A stretch of DNA of 64,000 nt, taken from Haliotis asinina (lineage: Eukaryota > Mollusca > Gastropoda > Lepetellida > Haliotidae). Shown in pieces: positions 1 through 11,604 of the stretch (position 1 is the stretch's first letter; every line of letters starts with the position of its first letter). Under the pieces are notes generated by a model. The model ran no database searches. It saw only the letters and a list, made by a program, of their open reading frames with translations, and was not told the DNA's origin. The position numbers and the translations under genes were made by a program. The stretch is from NCBI RefSeq assembly GCF_037392515.1, contig NC_090281.1, forward strand, positions 43,562,645-43,626,644, read 5' to 3'.

Positions 1-3000
1 GTGTTGGTAGTTGATGGACTGACACTTTAGATGTTTCAGTTAACGAAATTATAACCATGTGTTTGGTTTCCATATCATGAATGACCAGTGTGTTGTGTTA
101 AACACAGTCTTATAGCATGAAAATGGACGGTGCTTAATTTATGCTCATGTGTATATTACAGGTCCAATATCTGTGTTAAACGCGGATTATCGTTTGTTGC
201 CCATCGAGCCCTAAATAATAGCCATTGCATGATTGGTTAAATCCGTTCGGCCGTCTCGCGTTTGATTGGACGGTCATAGGTCGCTCAAATGTTAGCAGAT
301 GCGACCTCCGACTAGCATTTGTTAAACTCAGTATAACAGTTTAACGGATAATACTGAGTGTAAGTTTACTTCGACTGTACATTCAGAGGACTGAGCCTTT
401 CGTCTCTTGATCACCTATCACATCGGTACACTGTGTGAAGCCTATTTCTGATGCCCCCTGCCATGATATCGCTGTAATTATGTTAGAAGCGGCGCAAAAT
501 CATACTCACCCACTCACTCAAATGTCCCGTTTGTATGATCTGGGATGGTTCACATGAGATGCCACATGGGTTCGAATGCTTACCTGAATATACGATCTAT
601 AAAGCCCATTTCTGATGTCCCCTGCCGTGATATTGTTTGAAATTCAATAATGCTAAAGGCGGCGTAAAACCTCACTCGCTCATTGGTGTCTTTTTTAACT
701 TTCTTATATCTCTCCACATGATGGCACTTTCTCAGTACCGCAGATACAACAACATGCAGTTATCTGTTATGAGTTTGTTCGGTATACGTTGTCATGAAGG
801 GTCTGTGTGTTCTGGTGCCCATGGTTACCAAGCAACATTCTTATTATTGACCAAAATCATTGTATTCGCTCTGTGCCCGGTCTGATACACTTTGATATCA
901 CCAGAACAATGTAATTATTGATGTTCCTTGTGTCTAACAGGGTCGTGTTACTGAGGATAGAATTATCCTATTTGTCACAAAAAAAAGCTATTTGTTTCTT
1001 CACGTGGAACACAAGCGGGAACACATCTGTTTTCGTTTCGTCTTTGTTTTAATTTTCACCTGGCGGTGTTTTATGAAATGTCTCCCGGGTAGAAATGTCC
1101 CGTGAGGCATATAACAGCATATTCATCTGTTCGTGGAGAATAGTTTCCGTCCTCGGCGATCTTCTAAAAAACGAGAGAAACAACCGAACAAAATTACAAC
1201 AAAACAGTGGGAACCATTAGCTAGTGCCATGCACTAGTACTCTGAACATTTAGAATGATGCATACAATCCAAGTCAAAGGAACGATCCCAAATGCAAGTG
1301 TGGTGGTTACAGGTGGTGCGACACGTGTGTTACACGTGACTGTAGTCGCACTGAAGGCCCTATACACAAAAGCGAAAAAAATGTCAAAGATAGTTAGCAA
1401 GAGCCATTGTTATTTCTTTTCCACCTGTTATTTTGTTATGTTATCAACAACAATACAATGTGGTTTGAGGAATATTCCGTATATGTGCCTACGCTAATGT
1501 ATTAAATAACAATAGAGTTGCTCCTTTAGATATCTGTTCATGCAATAATATTGGTCTTAAGTAAGCATTGTTTCCATTGGTGCTGAAGACCCCTTGCTCA
1601 GCAGGGCAAGCTGCGTCGATGAAGTCTGTAAGTACAGAATCCTTGTGTGGGCCCTCACGACCTCATTGTACACTAGTCCGTATTCTTCCAGCTGCATGTT
1701 TGATGCACATCAAGATCTAGATACTAGTAATTATATATAGTAGTCAATCAACCGATTGATCGATCGATTAATCAATCACTCAATCGGTCAAGCAATCATT
1801 ATTCAGTACTTAAAAAGGGCACAGACTTGCAGTACATTTAAAGTTTATTCATTTATAAATCATTTATAAATTCTTTTCTAAAACAATCCCTTTTCTTAAA
1901 CTCATAGCCAAAATAGATGCACAATGCCAGGCTCTGTAATAGTGATGTGATAGTATCTGCTTATATTGACAATATGTTTCTTGCACGTAGATGCATATAT
2001 AGTATGACATTAGGCTGCATAAAAAATAAATGTTTCTCGGGCACCCTTTTTTAAAGTGACAAGGGCGGTAGGACGTTTATTTTGGATAGAAAAATTGTGA
2101 TGCGGGGGAAACAGATTCTTTTCTCTCTCTCAGACATACAGCTTGGAAAGTTTAGCACGATTCTGTCACACTCGTTCTTACAGACGCTCGGACTTTAACT
2201 GGATAAATGGATGAGCGGCATGCGGCCAAGTCATTTTTAATGGCAATAAAAACTTGTTACGCACACCAAAAAAACTGACGCGAAGATTCCGGTAGAAACA
2301 TTTCACTTATTTATTTAACCTTGAGTACTTCGTTCGTGGAGTCGTATAAAGTAGCGTATTGAGAATACACACAGTTTGTTGTTACTTCTCCAGAGGTATC
2401 ACACGTTTATTTAGTTGAAGACTTGCATGTTTTAGAGCACGAGTTACATGAATGTTTATTTATAGTTATACCATGATATGTTCATGAGATTTTAGAACAA
2501 TCGGCTTGAAGGCAAACCTGTAATATTTGTATACGGCAGTTAATAGAAGATAATAACCTGTTTGACTAGAAAGTGTCCCCATGAATTGCTAAATATATGA
2601 GTGTAGAAAGGTAGTTAATAAATACTAAGGGGCTAGATGTTCATGAATAATCTATAACCAAACACCAAATATCTATTAGAAATTGTCATGCATCGCAGAA
2701 AAAGTTGTTTCACAAACTATCGGTAAAATATTGACACAGTTCACTGTTTGTTACGAGTGAGGAATGCAGAGAAAGGGACAACCAGGTGTCCAAGAAGCAC
2801 GTGCACAAATGCCGACAAAGTTATTTATTCATTAAGCTGTGCTGCGCCGTTTCCATCCTTTCTCGCACACCTGGCTGTGCCTATCTTTCGAGTTATTTGT
2901 CTTTCGTTTTGTTGACCTCCGGCATCATCTGCTTGATCATGGATCATACTGTTTTGTCCTGAGTGTAAGAAACGTTCACTTAACTCGTGGATGGTGAGCT

Positions 3001-3474
3001 TGTGCTCGTTAATAAATCAAAGTATTTACAAATATTTCGTTAGAACACTTCCCATATTCAAACTCACTCTACAGGTATGCCTTTATCGTTAGAATCAGAA
3101 GGAATAGGACATAAACCTACTTTTTTTTACAAAAAATATTGATGTATGTCTTCTGTTAAAGGTACATTTTTATTTTGGAACCGAGCACAATATCGCGTCA
3201 TTTCCACTTCATGTTCACCACATGTACATCATATCGTGTCCGCTGAATGTGAAGAAAGGCCAGATGCAAATCACGTAAATCTGAGAGCGGCCGAACCAGG
3301 AGTCGATCCTCATCATTTCTGGCCTACCCACGGGGACGTAACTCTATACTGAAATTTCTGCACCTCTAAGAAGAATGGGACACCGTGTCTCCCAGGTCAA
3401 GACATGTATAATGTTGATTCTGTTACAGTTAATTGTGTGCCGGCAACATAAGACAATGTGCCTTGTTTTTTTAG
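1..3474. other. No gene seen; old repeats
   Basis: No exon with convincing borders or protein similarity was found on either strand. Two SINE tails lie at 425-520 and 566-683, and a short (CAAT/GATC)-rich tract lies near 1743-1800. It may contain the missing 5' exons of the downstream gene in diverged form, but I cannot point to them. Confidence 0.5.
285..683 (+). repeat. Dispersed repeat with two SINE-type tails
   Basis: The stretch with TTAAACTCAGTATAACAG, AAGTTTACTTCGACTG and CTGTGTGAAGCC resembles 61155-61350 (TTAGACTCAGTGTA, AAGTTTACTTAGACTG, ATGTGTGAAGTCC). Two tails of the short SINE follow, at 425-520 and 566-683, each ending in a GGCGTAAAA-type sequence and CACTC repeats. Confidence 0.55.
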
Positions 3475-3525
3475 GTCCCTCTACGACAAGACGGGCTGGC
3501 CTGCTGGAGCGCATAATCGATACTG
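3475..3525 (+). CDS. Glycoside hydrolase-like gene, first visible exon
   Basis: It follows a T-rich tract and TTAG and ends at TG|GTAAG. It encodes SLYDKTGWPAGAHNRYW, the last codon being completed by the first base of the next exon. It enters with one base that completes an upstream codon, so an earlier exon must exist. Confidence 0.7.
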
Positions 3526-6500
3526 GTAAGAAGACTGTCACACTTACAGATGCTTACTCTTGAGACCACTTTTATCATGGTGACGTCATGGGCTGGGGGA
3601 GGGGGATCTTCTCTTGTAAAGCACCCACAAGCCGCAAGGCATACATAGGCAGGAGAAGACGATATAATAAAAGATTTCACAGTATGCTTGTTAGACCGTG
3701 AAATAATGACGTATTGTTTCAGTAGAGCCTTCCAATGGTTTAAAATGAAGATTGTTCAAAACATTGTGAGGACACTTAACCCAACTATATAACATAAGAT
3801 ATATCACATGGAGGACTAAATTCCTAAACCCGTTTCTGAGTGGCATCAGTTTAACCCCTTATGCATTCTCTTCTACCAAAAACGAAAACGCATAAAAATA
3901 TATTCATGTGATAAAAAGGCAATGAAAACCAAAAAATACTCACATAATCCTTACGCATGAATTTGGACAAGCATAGCGTGCCTCACATTCTCACGAACCA
4001 CATATATTTCTTTTCTGCTCACAAGTATCGTATACTCTTCATAAAAAGTAGGGGAACCTGAACTTTGAAGTCTGGTAAAATGAAAACCCATTGAGGAACG
4101 TTACAATGACATTCATCTTGTGCATGCAGCATCATTTCATGTTATCACGACACGCTAACACAATGCATGGGAAACCCGTGCACAACGTGGGAGCCTCCTA
4201 CACGTACACAGGGCGTCATTATTAATTTTGACGTTTTTCAGACAGGTCGATAAATCACTGTACACCATTTTTTTCTGATAATTTTTTTGCAATTGTTCAT
4301 GGTCAGGGTATTCAGGGTCAAATCACACACTACTGACTGAAAATTGTAAACCTGAAATTTTCATGTCATACTCTGGTCACCTAACAAGGGGGATAACTGA
4401 ACGATCAACTTTGCTTTGAATGAAATCCATGTGGTGTTGCATTCTCAAATCATCCATTGTTATTTTATTAACATTGACTCAATCCCATATATCTCCCAAT
4501 TTCAACAATAGTACATTGAAAGTACAGTTCCCTACCTTTTCTTTGAAGGGTATATGATCAAAAAGACTTCAGTAAAGCAAGTCAACAGATTTTCTTTATT
4601 TCTGAATCCCATTTCTGACTGCGGTCTCTTCCAAATATAGATAGATACCCGAGTTTCTATCAGAATTATGTATTTTCAGAGTCTGACGTAGTCTTGAGCA
4701 GTGGTTTGATGTTTTAATCTTTCTTTGAGTGGGTACCAATATGCCGCTGGGGTTTAGCTGCATCTGTTTAACACAGGAAGAGTGAATTGTGCTTTTAAAT
4801 TCACATTTTGATTGTGTGTTCTGTGTGACAGGGTAGAACTGGGTTTCAGTAAGTGACAAACGGGATCGGGTTGTCGTGATATTGCTGGAATACTGCTAAA
4901 AGCCGCGTAAAACTAAACTCACTGCTGAACCCGCCATATAGCTGGAGTATTACTGAGCAATGTGGTTGAACAACAAACAAGCAACTCTGTGCCACGTTCA
5001 TAATGAAAGCGCTAGCATTCACATGTAACATGGGTGACTCTATGGGGGTAGATTTCAATCATCATCATAATCATAATTATTCAATGTTTTCTGATTAATG
5101 CTTGTCCACAACAGGTCATCAAAGACAAGCTATGCGAGACAGAACGGTGGCCAGTTTGATTTTATTGTTGAAGAGGCAACGTCTAAAGCCATTCCTATTG
5201 ATCAGGTGATCTCCAGTTATGGATAAATAGTTTGGGTTTTTTTTCTCAACGTCTACTTTGTCATCACTTGAAGGTATCATGACTGGTGTTCTACTGTTGT
5301 TCTCGTATGTAATTTCTACGGTTCTATGAAATTAAACCCGTGAAGGTCCGGGTTAGAATTGACCGCCAGTAACCCATATTTGTCATAAGAGGCGACTAAC
5401 GGGATCGGTTGGTCAGTGTCGCTAACTTGGTTGACGTATCCGGATTTGGTAGATCTATGCTCATGTTGTAAATCACTGGATTGTCTGGTCCAAACTCGTC
5501 CATTTACATACCGCCACCGTGTGGCTTGAATACACATTTGTTGTTTTTTGTTGTTTTTCCTGTTCGATAGGCCTTTTGGGACTATTTATTTGAGACGTCG
5601 CGAGAATGGGGACTGACGCTTTACGAACAGGTACGTTTGTAATTAGCCGTCCTTGGCCGTATCAGGGAGATTTATCATGGGAAATGCGTCCTTTTGTTGA
5701 TGATATTCATTTTACGGGCTTTCAAGCTGATTGAAGTTTGAAACCATACTGATTGTTTAATATATTCAGACTAGACAAATACAAACATTTGTGTTGTTGA
5801 CGTCGCAGCTGCGGCCTTGTGATTCCGTTTTAAAGATGAACGTATGGTCTTGAAAATTGGAGGGAGACCATTTAAAATGCATGGTGATACACACTGAAAA
5901 TTGATTTTATCAGCATCTCTCATGGTCATCAATCGTCGGAAGCCTCACCATTATTATCATCATCATCACCAGTCATCATGATTCCTCGCCGATGCAAGAT
6001 ATCGTAGTATTCTTCAAGTAAACATACAGTTCGTTCATGCTCAGGAATGATAGGATCTGTAATTTACCATGTTAATATTTTCGTACAGAGGCGTTGTACA
6101 GTGTCTGATGCTTGATGTGTTTGTAAAGGACTGGCTCAACGTGGAGTTCAATGAGATGAACATCACCCTGTCTGATGTCAGTATTGGTCGGACGTGGCTC
6201 ATGCAGATGGGCAGGGGGGCCCGCGATAATGGCATCACCATCCAGTACTGCATGTCTAACCCCAGACACGCCATGCAGAGTCTGGAGATCCCGGTTGTCA
6301 CACAGGTAGGTCAGACATCACTGTATAGTACTACATGTCCACCCCCAGACACGCCATGTAGAGTCTGGAGATCCCCGTTGTCACACAGGTAGGTCAGACA
6401 TCACTGTATAGTACTGCATGTCTAACCCCAGACACGTCATGTAGAGTCTGGAGATCCAGGTTGTCACACAGGTAGGTCAGACATCAATGTATAGTACTGC

Positions 6501-9500
6501 ATGTCTAACCCAAGACACGCCATGTGGAGTCTGGAGATCCCGGTTGTCACACATGTAGGTCCGACATCACCATACAGTACTGCATGTCCAAACAGAATGA
6601 ATCTACTTACTTTAAAAGCGGAGGCAAAATCCGAAATACATTTAATGTATTGGGCTTAACATCCAACATGCTGTCTGTTAAATCCTTCAGGCCAGAGTCA
6701 GCGGCGACTACCGGGCAGGGGCAGATAACTGGAAGATAGGAATATCCTCAATTTTCGCAGATGCCATGGGTATAGCTCCTTTCAAGGACAACTTCTGGTC
6801 AACGGAGCGTCAGCCTGGGAACCCCAAATATCCGAGTAACTGTGTTTGAGTTTCTTTGTCATTGGTTAAAGGTTCTGTGTAAATAAGCTCATTAAAGCTC
6901 CCATAAGACTCCTCTTTGGGAAACTCAGAAAACCGCCATGCACGATCCCTTTGCACAAATGTCCCATATTAATAAGAAAGAATACAGAAAGTCAAAATAA
7001 GAAATATACATGTAGTTAGAAATTTGTCAGTGAAGCATGGCTTTCACATTTCCTGAAGGAAATTGCTTCCCGATGCCCACCACAAATAGTTTTTCAACGC
7101 TTTACTAAAGTGCTATATGTAGTGAGTGAGTATGTTATTTTCGTCAGTTTTAGCAATATTCCAACAATATCATATCTGGGACATCAGAAATGAGACTTCA
7201 CACATTGTACCCACGTTGGGAATCGAACCCTGGGTCATCGACGTGACGAGCGAATGCTTTAACCACTGCGCACCACCCAGCTTCTGTAAATACGTGTTGG
7301 ACATTTAGTGAAACTGTGATAAGATACAGCTATGTTTGACTTTCCTAGACCTGACTGAGCCCAACAGCGAACTGCAGGTGATCGTCTCCACCCTAAGCAC
7401 TGGGCCCGTCGCCCCTGGGGACATCGTCAACGGCACAAACGTCACCCTCCTCATGACGTAAGGCAGCAGGAAGGACGTATGTTGTGAAATGGTAGTTTGA
7501 GAATAATATCCATTTTTGGAGGATTCAGAACAGATTCAACGATGCAGTAATGGCAAAATAGTTGTGAAACGTGTATGAATGAATCTCTGAAAATCGGCAA
7601 TAACACAAGGTGCTCTTAATAAGCAGGTTATCTTAACAAGCAGGTCAGTTTTGCTTAAGAGACGGATAGTTCTAGCGTCGCACAGAACGTCTGTTCCATG
7701 CATCGGTAGTATGTGCTATGTGCTAGTGTGTACTATGGACAGTTTAGCAACTGACTTCCGTTGATAAAATCGCAGCGCAAAATACAGGAATCACCAGATT
7801 CATTCACGTTGATTTAGAGTTATCCACCCCTGTTACCTCTTTCACAAACTTGGTTACGTCGTTCCCTCATTCTGTTTCAGCTGCTGCAACAGCGATGGTT
7901 TGATCCTGCAGCCATCAAAACCAGCCATGGCCATTGACCGTCAGATGTGGCAGGTCCATTATCTCTCGTGTTTTCTCTACCCGAAACACTAAACTCAAGC
8001 TGATATCAATCACCATGGTATCTAATGCCTACACATACGGCCTAACCTGACTACAACGCCACCATCCTGATATTAACACCATGATTTTTCCAGGACGATT
8101 TATGGCATTATAGGACGGCATTTTGACCACTGAAAGGGCGGTGGGGTAGCTTATAGTGCTTATAGCGTCGCTCGTCACACCAAAGACCCGGGTTCGATGC
8201 CTGATATGGGTGAAGTTATGTACGGTGTCCCCTGTCCTAATTTTGCTGGAATATTGCTAAACTCGCTCAAAAACCCCAAGGAGGCCAGTAACCATCTCAT
8301 ACATCAAAACCCCTGATATGGCTGACACATGGTAATAAGTGAAAATTGGGTTTTCTACACAGTAAGCAATGTGTTTCATCAAATATTATGAGTTATTCCA
8401 ATCAGATATGAAACAGTCAGGGATGAAACAGGCGTACAGTTTACTCTGGTTATTATGCCACCCTGGATATAATGCCATGTTTTTGCCAGAACGTTTTTCC
8501 TGCCTATATAATACCCTGGTTATTATGCCAAACTAGATATAACGCCATGGGCCAAAGGTTTTGGGAACAAAAGTCATTTTCAAAGTAATTTTGCCCATGT
8601 TATAATGCGAATTCCACTGGCTGCATGTAGTGCGTACACGTCTGTTGGTTAATTGGCATGTACATAAGTTTAAACATTGATCGAAATTGATTGTGATGAT
8701 TTTCTTTTATTAAATGACTGTGGAAGGACTTGTTATATGAAATTGATAACTCACGTTTTCAGCAAGCCTTCAAAGATGGTTCTGGTCCGAAAGGAGAAAT
8801 CTACACCACTTATTCCAGAATCGGAGACTTCGTCTTCGGAATTATCATGGCTTCTGCCATGGAAGCAAACTTTGCGCTAACACCCAGTGCTGCCGGATTC
8901 GACTTCGTGAGTTTCTGGAATTCCTTTTTTCGCAAGACTTGATGCAGTTGCCTTCACTCTTCCCTTACGTAACCCCAAAGCGGACATGTCCCGAAATAAT
9001 ACGAGTGGGTCACAAACGGCCTTGTGAAAGGCTGAAATAATATGAATTACATTCAAACCTCGTTCAGTAGATCTCTAGCATGCAGGTATTGTAGCGCTAG
9101 CTGTCAAGGTTTGTCATGTGACTGTATAGGCTCTATAGTTTCTAAACTGTCCCTACTTCGCTGAGGTTAGGTCTTTCCTCATACACGCTTTACGGTGAAG
9201 TCCTATATAGGTCATTGATGATACACATACATGTAGTTCGAATCGTTTAGTCGATTTCTCAAGGCAGCCCGGTGGTTCTGATGTTCGACGTACAAGTAAG
9301 TACATCTCAGTAAAGCTTCCACAACGTTTTATGGTAGACAGGTCGAGGACATTCTAAAATTTGATATTTCGTATAATTTCTTATAAAGTGGAAATGGTCA
9401 TGTCACTTCTGTTTGTCGATTGCGTGTACCTGAAGGTGTTGATTAGTCTGCTGGTTGTTTATTTTCCTCCAAACTTGACCTCAGACCTCATAAGATCCGG

Positions 9501-11604
9501 GTTAGAACTGATCTTCAGCAACCCATGCTTGTCGGACTTGGTTGACACATGTCATCTTATCCCAGTTGATGTTGATCACCGGATTGTCTGTTCTAGACTC
9601 GATACTGATCTATGATCTAGACTCTTTACAGATCTATGATATTACTTCTTTGACTGGCATTCTAGAAGTTGGTTAGCTGAAGGACGACTGTAGTATAATA
9701 CACAACGTCTTTATTCTGTATAATACACAACGTCTTTATTCTGTATAGGTGACGTTTCGACATAGATTCGTTGCTTGACAACGACATTAGAATCTATGAC
9801 ACTTGCTTGACAACGACATTACAATCTATGACACTTGCTTGACAACGACATTACAATCTATATTAAAACGTGGCTTATACAGAATAAAGACGTTGACATG
9901 AATGTGTATTGTACTATAGTCGTAAAATAGTCCTCTTCCTTTATTTGCTCAGTGCGGCGTTAAAATACAAACCAAACCAAATCCTCGAAACGTATCACCA
10001 GCTTGGTAGCATTTACTGAAAATGTAAGTTACTTCCCTCTGAACTTTTGCAATAGCGGCTATGGGAAATGAGAAATCTATGACTGACTATTTGAGGAAGT
10101 GATGAATACACGTATTACCGAATGGCAAACACCCTTTTCGTAATTGAAACTTGTATTTCCACTACAGGCACCAGGTGCCAATATCATGAATATTTGGTGG
10201 TTTTCTTTTCAGTTTAACGCGTCACTGGTATTTACCCGCTCAGTTAATAGGAAGACGTCCGTGACGGACTTTACTCCATCGGCACCGCTCACCATCAGCA
10301 ATGACTGTAGCCCCAGCAATCCCTGTCTCTATTACACAAGCCCGGTCTTTTCTCAGGGGTAGGTCATCGACTTGTTTATGGATGTGGTCTAAAATGTACT
10401 ACACCATAAGTATATTATTTAGAATTAATATGTTATTTCGTTATTGGGAATTCGAGGAAGAGAGAATACAGAGTTGTGTCCCTTAAGCAATCAAGATCCC
10501 GCAAGGAACAACCAGTCGAGTTCAGACATCACGCAAGAGTCAGCCGAGTTTACACATCGCTCACAATAAAGTCGAGTGTAGACAGCAGGTAATAGCCACG
10601 TGTAGACAGCACTCTAGAATCAGTCGAATTTAGACAACAAGTAAGATAAAGTCGAGTTTAGAGCAAACAAAAATAAAAAGAGAGTCGAGTTTACACAGCA
10701 AGCATGAAAGAGTCGAGGTTAGAAAGCGCGCTAAATAGAATCGAACGTTGCGTTTTGTAGCAGATTCTGTCAGTCATGAAAGTATGCCAATGGATAGCTG
10801 TTCCTAAAGGTTAAATGCTGCGTTTTAATATTTTTTCTGCAAGTAAATTATTTCCATTGAACAGTTTTTATATGTAATTGTTGTTTTTCTTGATGACCGA
10901 TTTTCTTCCTATACATTTCTAAAGATAATGTCATCTAACACTGAAGGTACATTTTCAACGCCGGTTTTAATTGTAATCATGATATTCACCGTAAATGGAC
11001 AAGCTGACCACTTCAAATAGCTGACCATTTGTTCCCAATGCTTGAGCTCCATGTTCCTGGACGACTTCTATATATTTAACACTGGCAGTGTTTGTTCCCA
11101 GTGGACCTAGCCTCATGTTGAAGGTATCAATGTTGACATTCCTGCAATGTCATGGTAGGAGACACCAGAAGTGGGCTCCACACATTGTACCCATGAGAAG
11201 AATCGAACGCGGGTTTTCGGAGTGACGAGAGAACGCTTTAACCATTAGGCTACACCAGCGCTCCTTATGTGTAATCAGCGAAGAAATCAGTTTGTCGTAA
11301 TATATTTAGAAAGGATATTGAATACGATGGACACTCGAGAACAAATCTCTCCTTCATTTGTTGTTGCAGCTCGAAGAATGTCTTGATATACGGCGAAGAG
11401 AGCAAGGTCGTACCAGTGTCTCCAAAACGTGTTGTCCAGATAGATTTCGCGGATGACATCATTGTTACAATCAGGGGGTCACAGCGAGAGGAAGTGGTCT
11501 TTGTATTCCTGGAAAACCAAACCTACATCCGGGTCATCTGTGTCATTGGTAGTTCCGGTTCCGCCGATATCAGTTTCAACAACCAAAACTGTTCGACAAG
11601 CTGA
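3475..11604 (+). CDS. Alpha-galactosidase-like (TIM-barrel glycoside hydrolase-like) secreted protein, 5' end missing, ten exons
   Basis: Ten exons join in one frame: 3475-3525, 5115-5205, 5571-5630, 6102-6305, 6691-6835, 7349-7457, 7881-7953, 8763-8906, 10213-10358 and 11370-11604, about 1258 nt and 418 codons, ending in TGA. Every border is AG/GT and the phases match across all nine introns, which is strong evidence of a real gene. Visible motifs are AHNRYW, KTSYARQNGGQFDFIVEE, FWDYLFETSREWGL, DWLNVEFNEMN, GRTWLMQMGRGA, GITIQYCMSNPRHA, RVSGDYRAGADNWKIGIS, ALTPSAAGFDF and KVVPVSPKRV. This pattern of W/D/Q-rich blocks followed by a beta-rich C-terminus resembles invertebrate proteins related to alpha-galactosidases, probably lysosomal or secreted; I recall the family only loosely and no catalytic pair can be assigned. 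NGTNVT is a possible glycosylation site. No signal-peptide or upstream TIM-barrel exons were found in 1-3474; they may lie left of the window. A poly(A) signal AATAAA follows at 11821. Confidence 0.75.
4120..4560 (+). repeat. Dispersed repeat, copy 1 of 2
   Basis: Blocks such as CGTGCACAACG, TTAATTTTGAC, GCA(T/C)TCTCAAA and ACATTGA(C)TC occur in the same order at 57960-58330. It is diverged; the type is unknown. Confidence 0.4.
5115..5205 (+). CDS. Glycoside hydrolase-like gene, second visible exon
   Basis: Bounded by CAACAG| and CAG|GTGATC. It encodes SSKTSYARQNGGQFDFIVEE and then ATSKAIPIDQ. It enters in phase 2 and leaves in phase 0. Confidence 0.75.
5337..5530 (+). repeat. Long tRNA-less SINE (family 2), 3' end truncated
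   Basis: Carries the family-2 landmarks CCCGTGAAGGTC, AGGCGACTAACGGGATCGG, GGTCAG, CTGGATTGTCTGGTCC in order. It lies in the intron between the 5115-5205 and 5571-5630 exons. Confidence 0.75.
5571..5630 (+). CDS. Glycoside hydrolase-like gene, third visible exon
   Basis: Exactly 20 codons, phase 0 at both ends, bounded by GATAG| and CAG|GTACGT. It encodes AFWDYLFETSREWGLTLYEQ. Confidence 0.75.
6102..6305 (+). CDS. Glycoside hydrolase-like gene, fourth visible exon (donor later multiplied)
   Basis: 68 codons in phase 0, from GTACAG|TGTCTG to ACACAG|GTAGGT. It encodes DVFVKDWLNVEFNEMN and GRTWLMQMGRGARDNGITIQ, ending VVTQ. The acceptor at 6101 was preferred over the one at 6088 because only it keeps the frame with the phase-0 exon before it. 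The last 55 bases and the donor are repeated downstream every 83 bp. Confidence 0.8.
6251..6582 (+). repeat. 83-bp tandem repeat, four units, copying an exon end plus its splice donor
   Basis: The word CATGTCTAACCCCAGACACG (with variants) starts at 6251, 6334, 6417 and 6500, and a stub starts at 6583, so the period is exactly 83. Each unit holds the coding end of the 6102-6305 exon, its GTAGGT donor and the first 28 intron bases. The units differ by a few substitutions, and the fourth has CACATGTAGGT in place of CACAGGTAGGT. Only the first donor keeps the reading frame, because 83 is not a multiple of three. Confidence 0.95.
6691..6835 (+). CDS. Glycoside hydrolase-like gene, fifth visible exon
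   Basis: Bounded by CCTTCAG| and CCGA|GTAACT; phase 0 in, phase 1 out. It encodes ARVSGDYRAGADNWKIGISS, IFADAMGIAPFKDNFWSTER and then QPGNPKYP. Confidence 0.8.
7121..7285 (-). repeat. Short tRNA-derived SINE (family 1), antisense
   Basis: Reverse strand shows a tRNA-like head, a B box (GGTTCGATTCC), GTGTGAAGTCTCATTTCTG and the AATATTGCTAAAA-type tail. It lies in the intron before 7349. Confidence 0.8.
7349..7457 (+). CDS. Glycoside hydrolase-like gene, sixth visible exon
   Basis: Bounded by TTTCCTAG| and ATGAC|GTAAGG; phase 1 in, phase 2 out. It encodes LTEPNSELQVIVSTLSTGP and VAPGDIVNGTNVTLLM, with an NGT/NVT glycosylation sequon. Confidence 0.75.
7881..7953 (+). CDS. Glycoside hydrolase-like gene, seventh visible exon
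   Basis: Bounded by TGTTTCAG| and CAG|GTCCAT; phase 2 in, phase 0 out. It encodes CCNSDGLILQPSKPAMAIDR then QMWQ. Confidence 0.75.
8139..8275 (+). repeat. Short tRNA-derived SINE (family 1)
   Basis: Reads GGTGGGGTAGC, CGCTCGTCAC, GACCCGGGTTCGATGCC, TGCTGGAATATTGCTAAA in order. It is intronic. Confidence 0.75.
8763..8906 (+). CDS. Glycoside hydrolase-like gene, eighth visible exon
   Basis: 48 codons, phase 0 at both ends, from CGTTTTCAG|CAAGCC to GACTTC|GTGAGT. It encodes AFKDGSGPKGEIYTTYSRIG, DFVFGIIMASAMEANF and ALTPSAAGFDF. Confidence 0.8.
9478..9605 (+). repeat. Family-2 SINE fragment with internal deletion
   Basis: Carries GATCCGGGTTAGAACTGAT, CAGCAACCCATGCTTGTCG, GACTTGGTTGACACATGTCA and GGATTGTCTG. 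The block with GGCGACTAACGGGATCGG is missing. Confidence 0.65.
9690..9925. mobile_element. Inverted pair of Penelope-like element ends (locus A)
   Basis: The - strand reads TCGAAACGTCACC, CAGAATAAAGACGTTGTG and ATTATAC; the + strand arm at 9880-9920 reads CAGAATAAAGACGTTGACAT. The word for CAGAATAAAGACGTTGTG is duplicated with a 25-bp period at 9693-9742. Between the arms a unit with CTTGACAACGACATTACAAT occurs three times, about 29-30 bp apart. The order hairpin, GAAACGTC, AATAAAGA, TTG is shared with three other loci here. I read it as decayed ends of Penelope-like retroelements, which are known to carry hammerhead-type ribozymes. Confidence 0.5.
10213..10358 (+). CDS. Glycoside hydrolase-like gene, ninth visible exon
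   Basis: It starts after the strong acceptor TTTTCTTTTCAG and ends before GTAGGT, phase 0 in and phase 2 out. It encodes FNASLVFTRSVNRKTSVTDF and on to CLYYTSPVFSQG. A second in-frame acceptor at 10167 would add 15 residues; the downstream one gives the better join after GFDF. Confidence 0.7.
10495..10745 (+). repeat. Degenerate minisatellite, about 32-bp period
   Basis: Seven or eight diverged units share a core like AGTCGAGTTTAGACAGCA. It lies in the last intron of the glycoside hydrolase-like gene. Confidence 0.7.
11130..11263 (-). repeat. Short tRNA-derived SINE (family 1), antisense
   Basis: Contains antisense tRNA head and B box (ATCGAACGCGGGT) and GACACCAGAAGTGGGCTCCACA, the reverse of the family-1 body. 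Intronic, about 100 bp before the last exon. Confidence 0.8.
11370..11604 (+). CDS. Glycoside hydrolase-like gene, last exon
   Basis: It starts after TTGTTGTTGCAG and ends in TGA after CSTS. It encodes SKNVLIYGEESKVVPVSPKR and a beta-rich tail. This matches the C-terminal beta-domain expected after a GH barrel. Confidence 0.8.

Noticed and set aside
6334..6582. Repeated 83-bp units as coding repeats
   Set aside because: The period breaks the frame and each unit contains a splice donor and intron sequence.
10168..10212. Extension of exon 10213-10358 upstream (APGANIMNIWWFSF)
   Set aside because: In frame with a usable acceptor, but the downstream acceptor has the better pyrimidine tract and a more natural join after GFDF.
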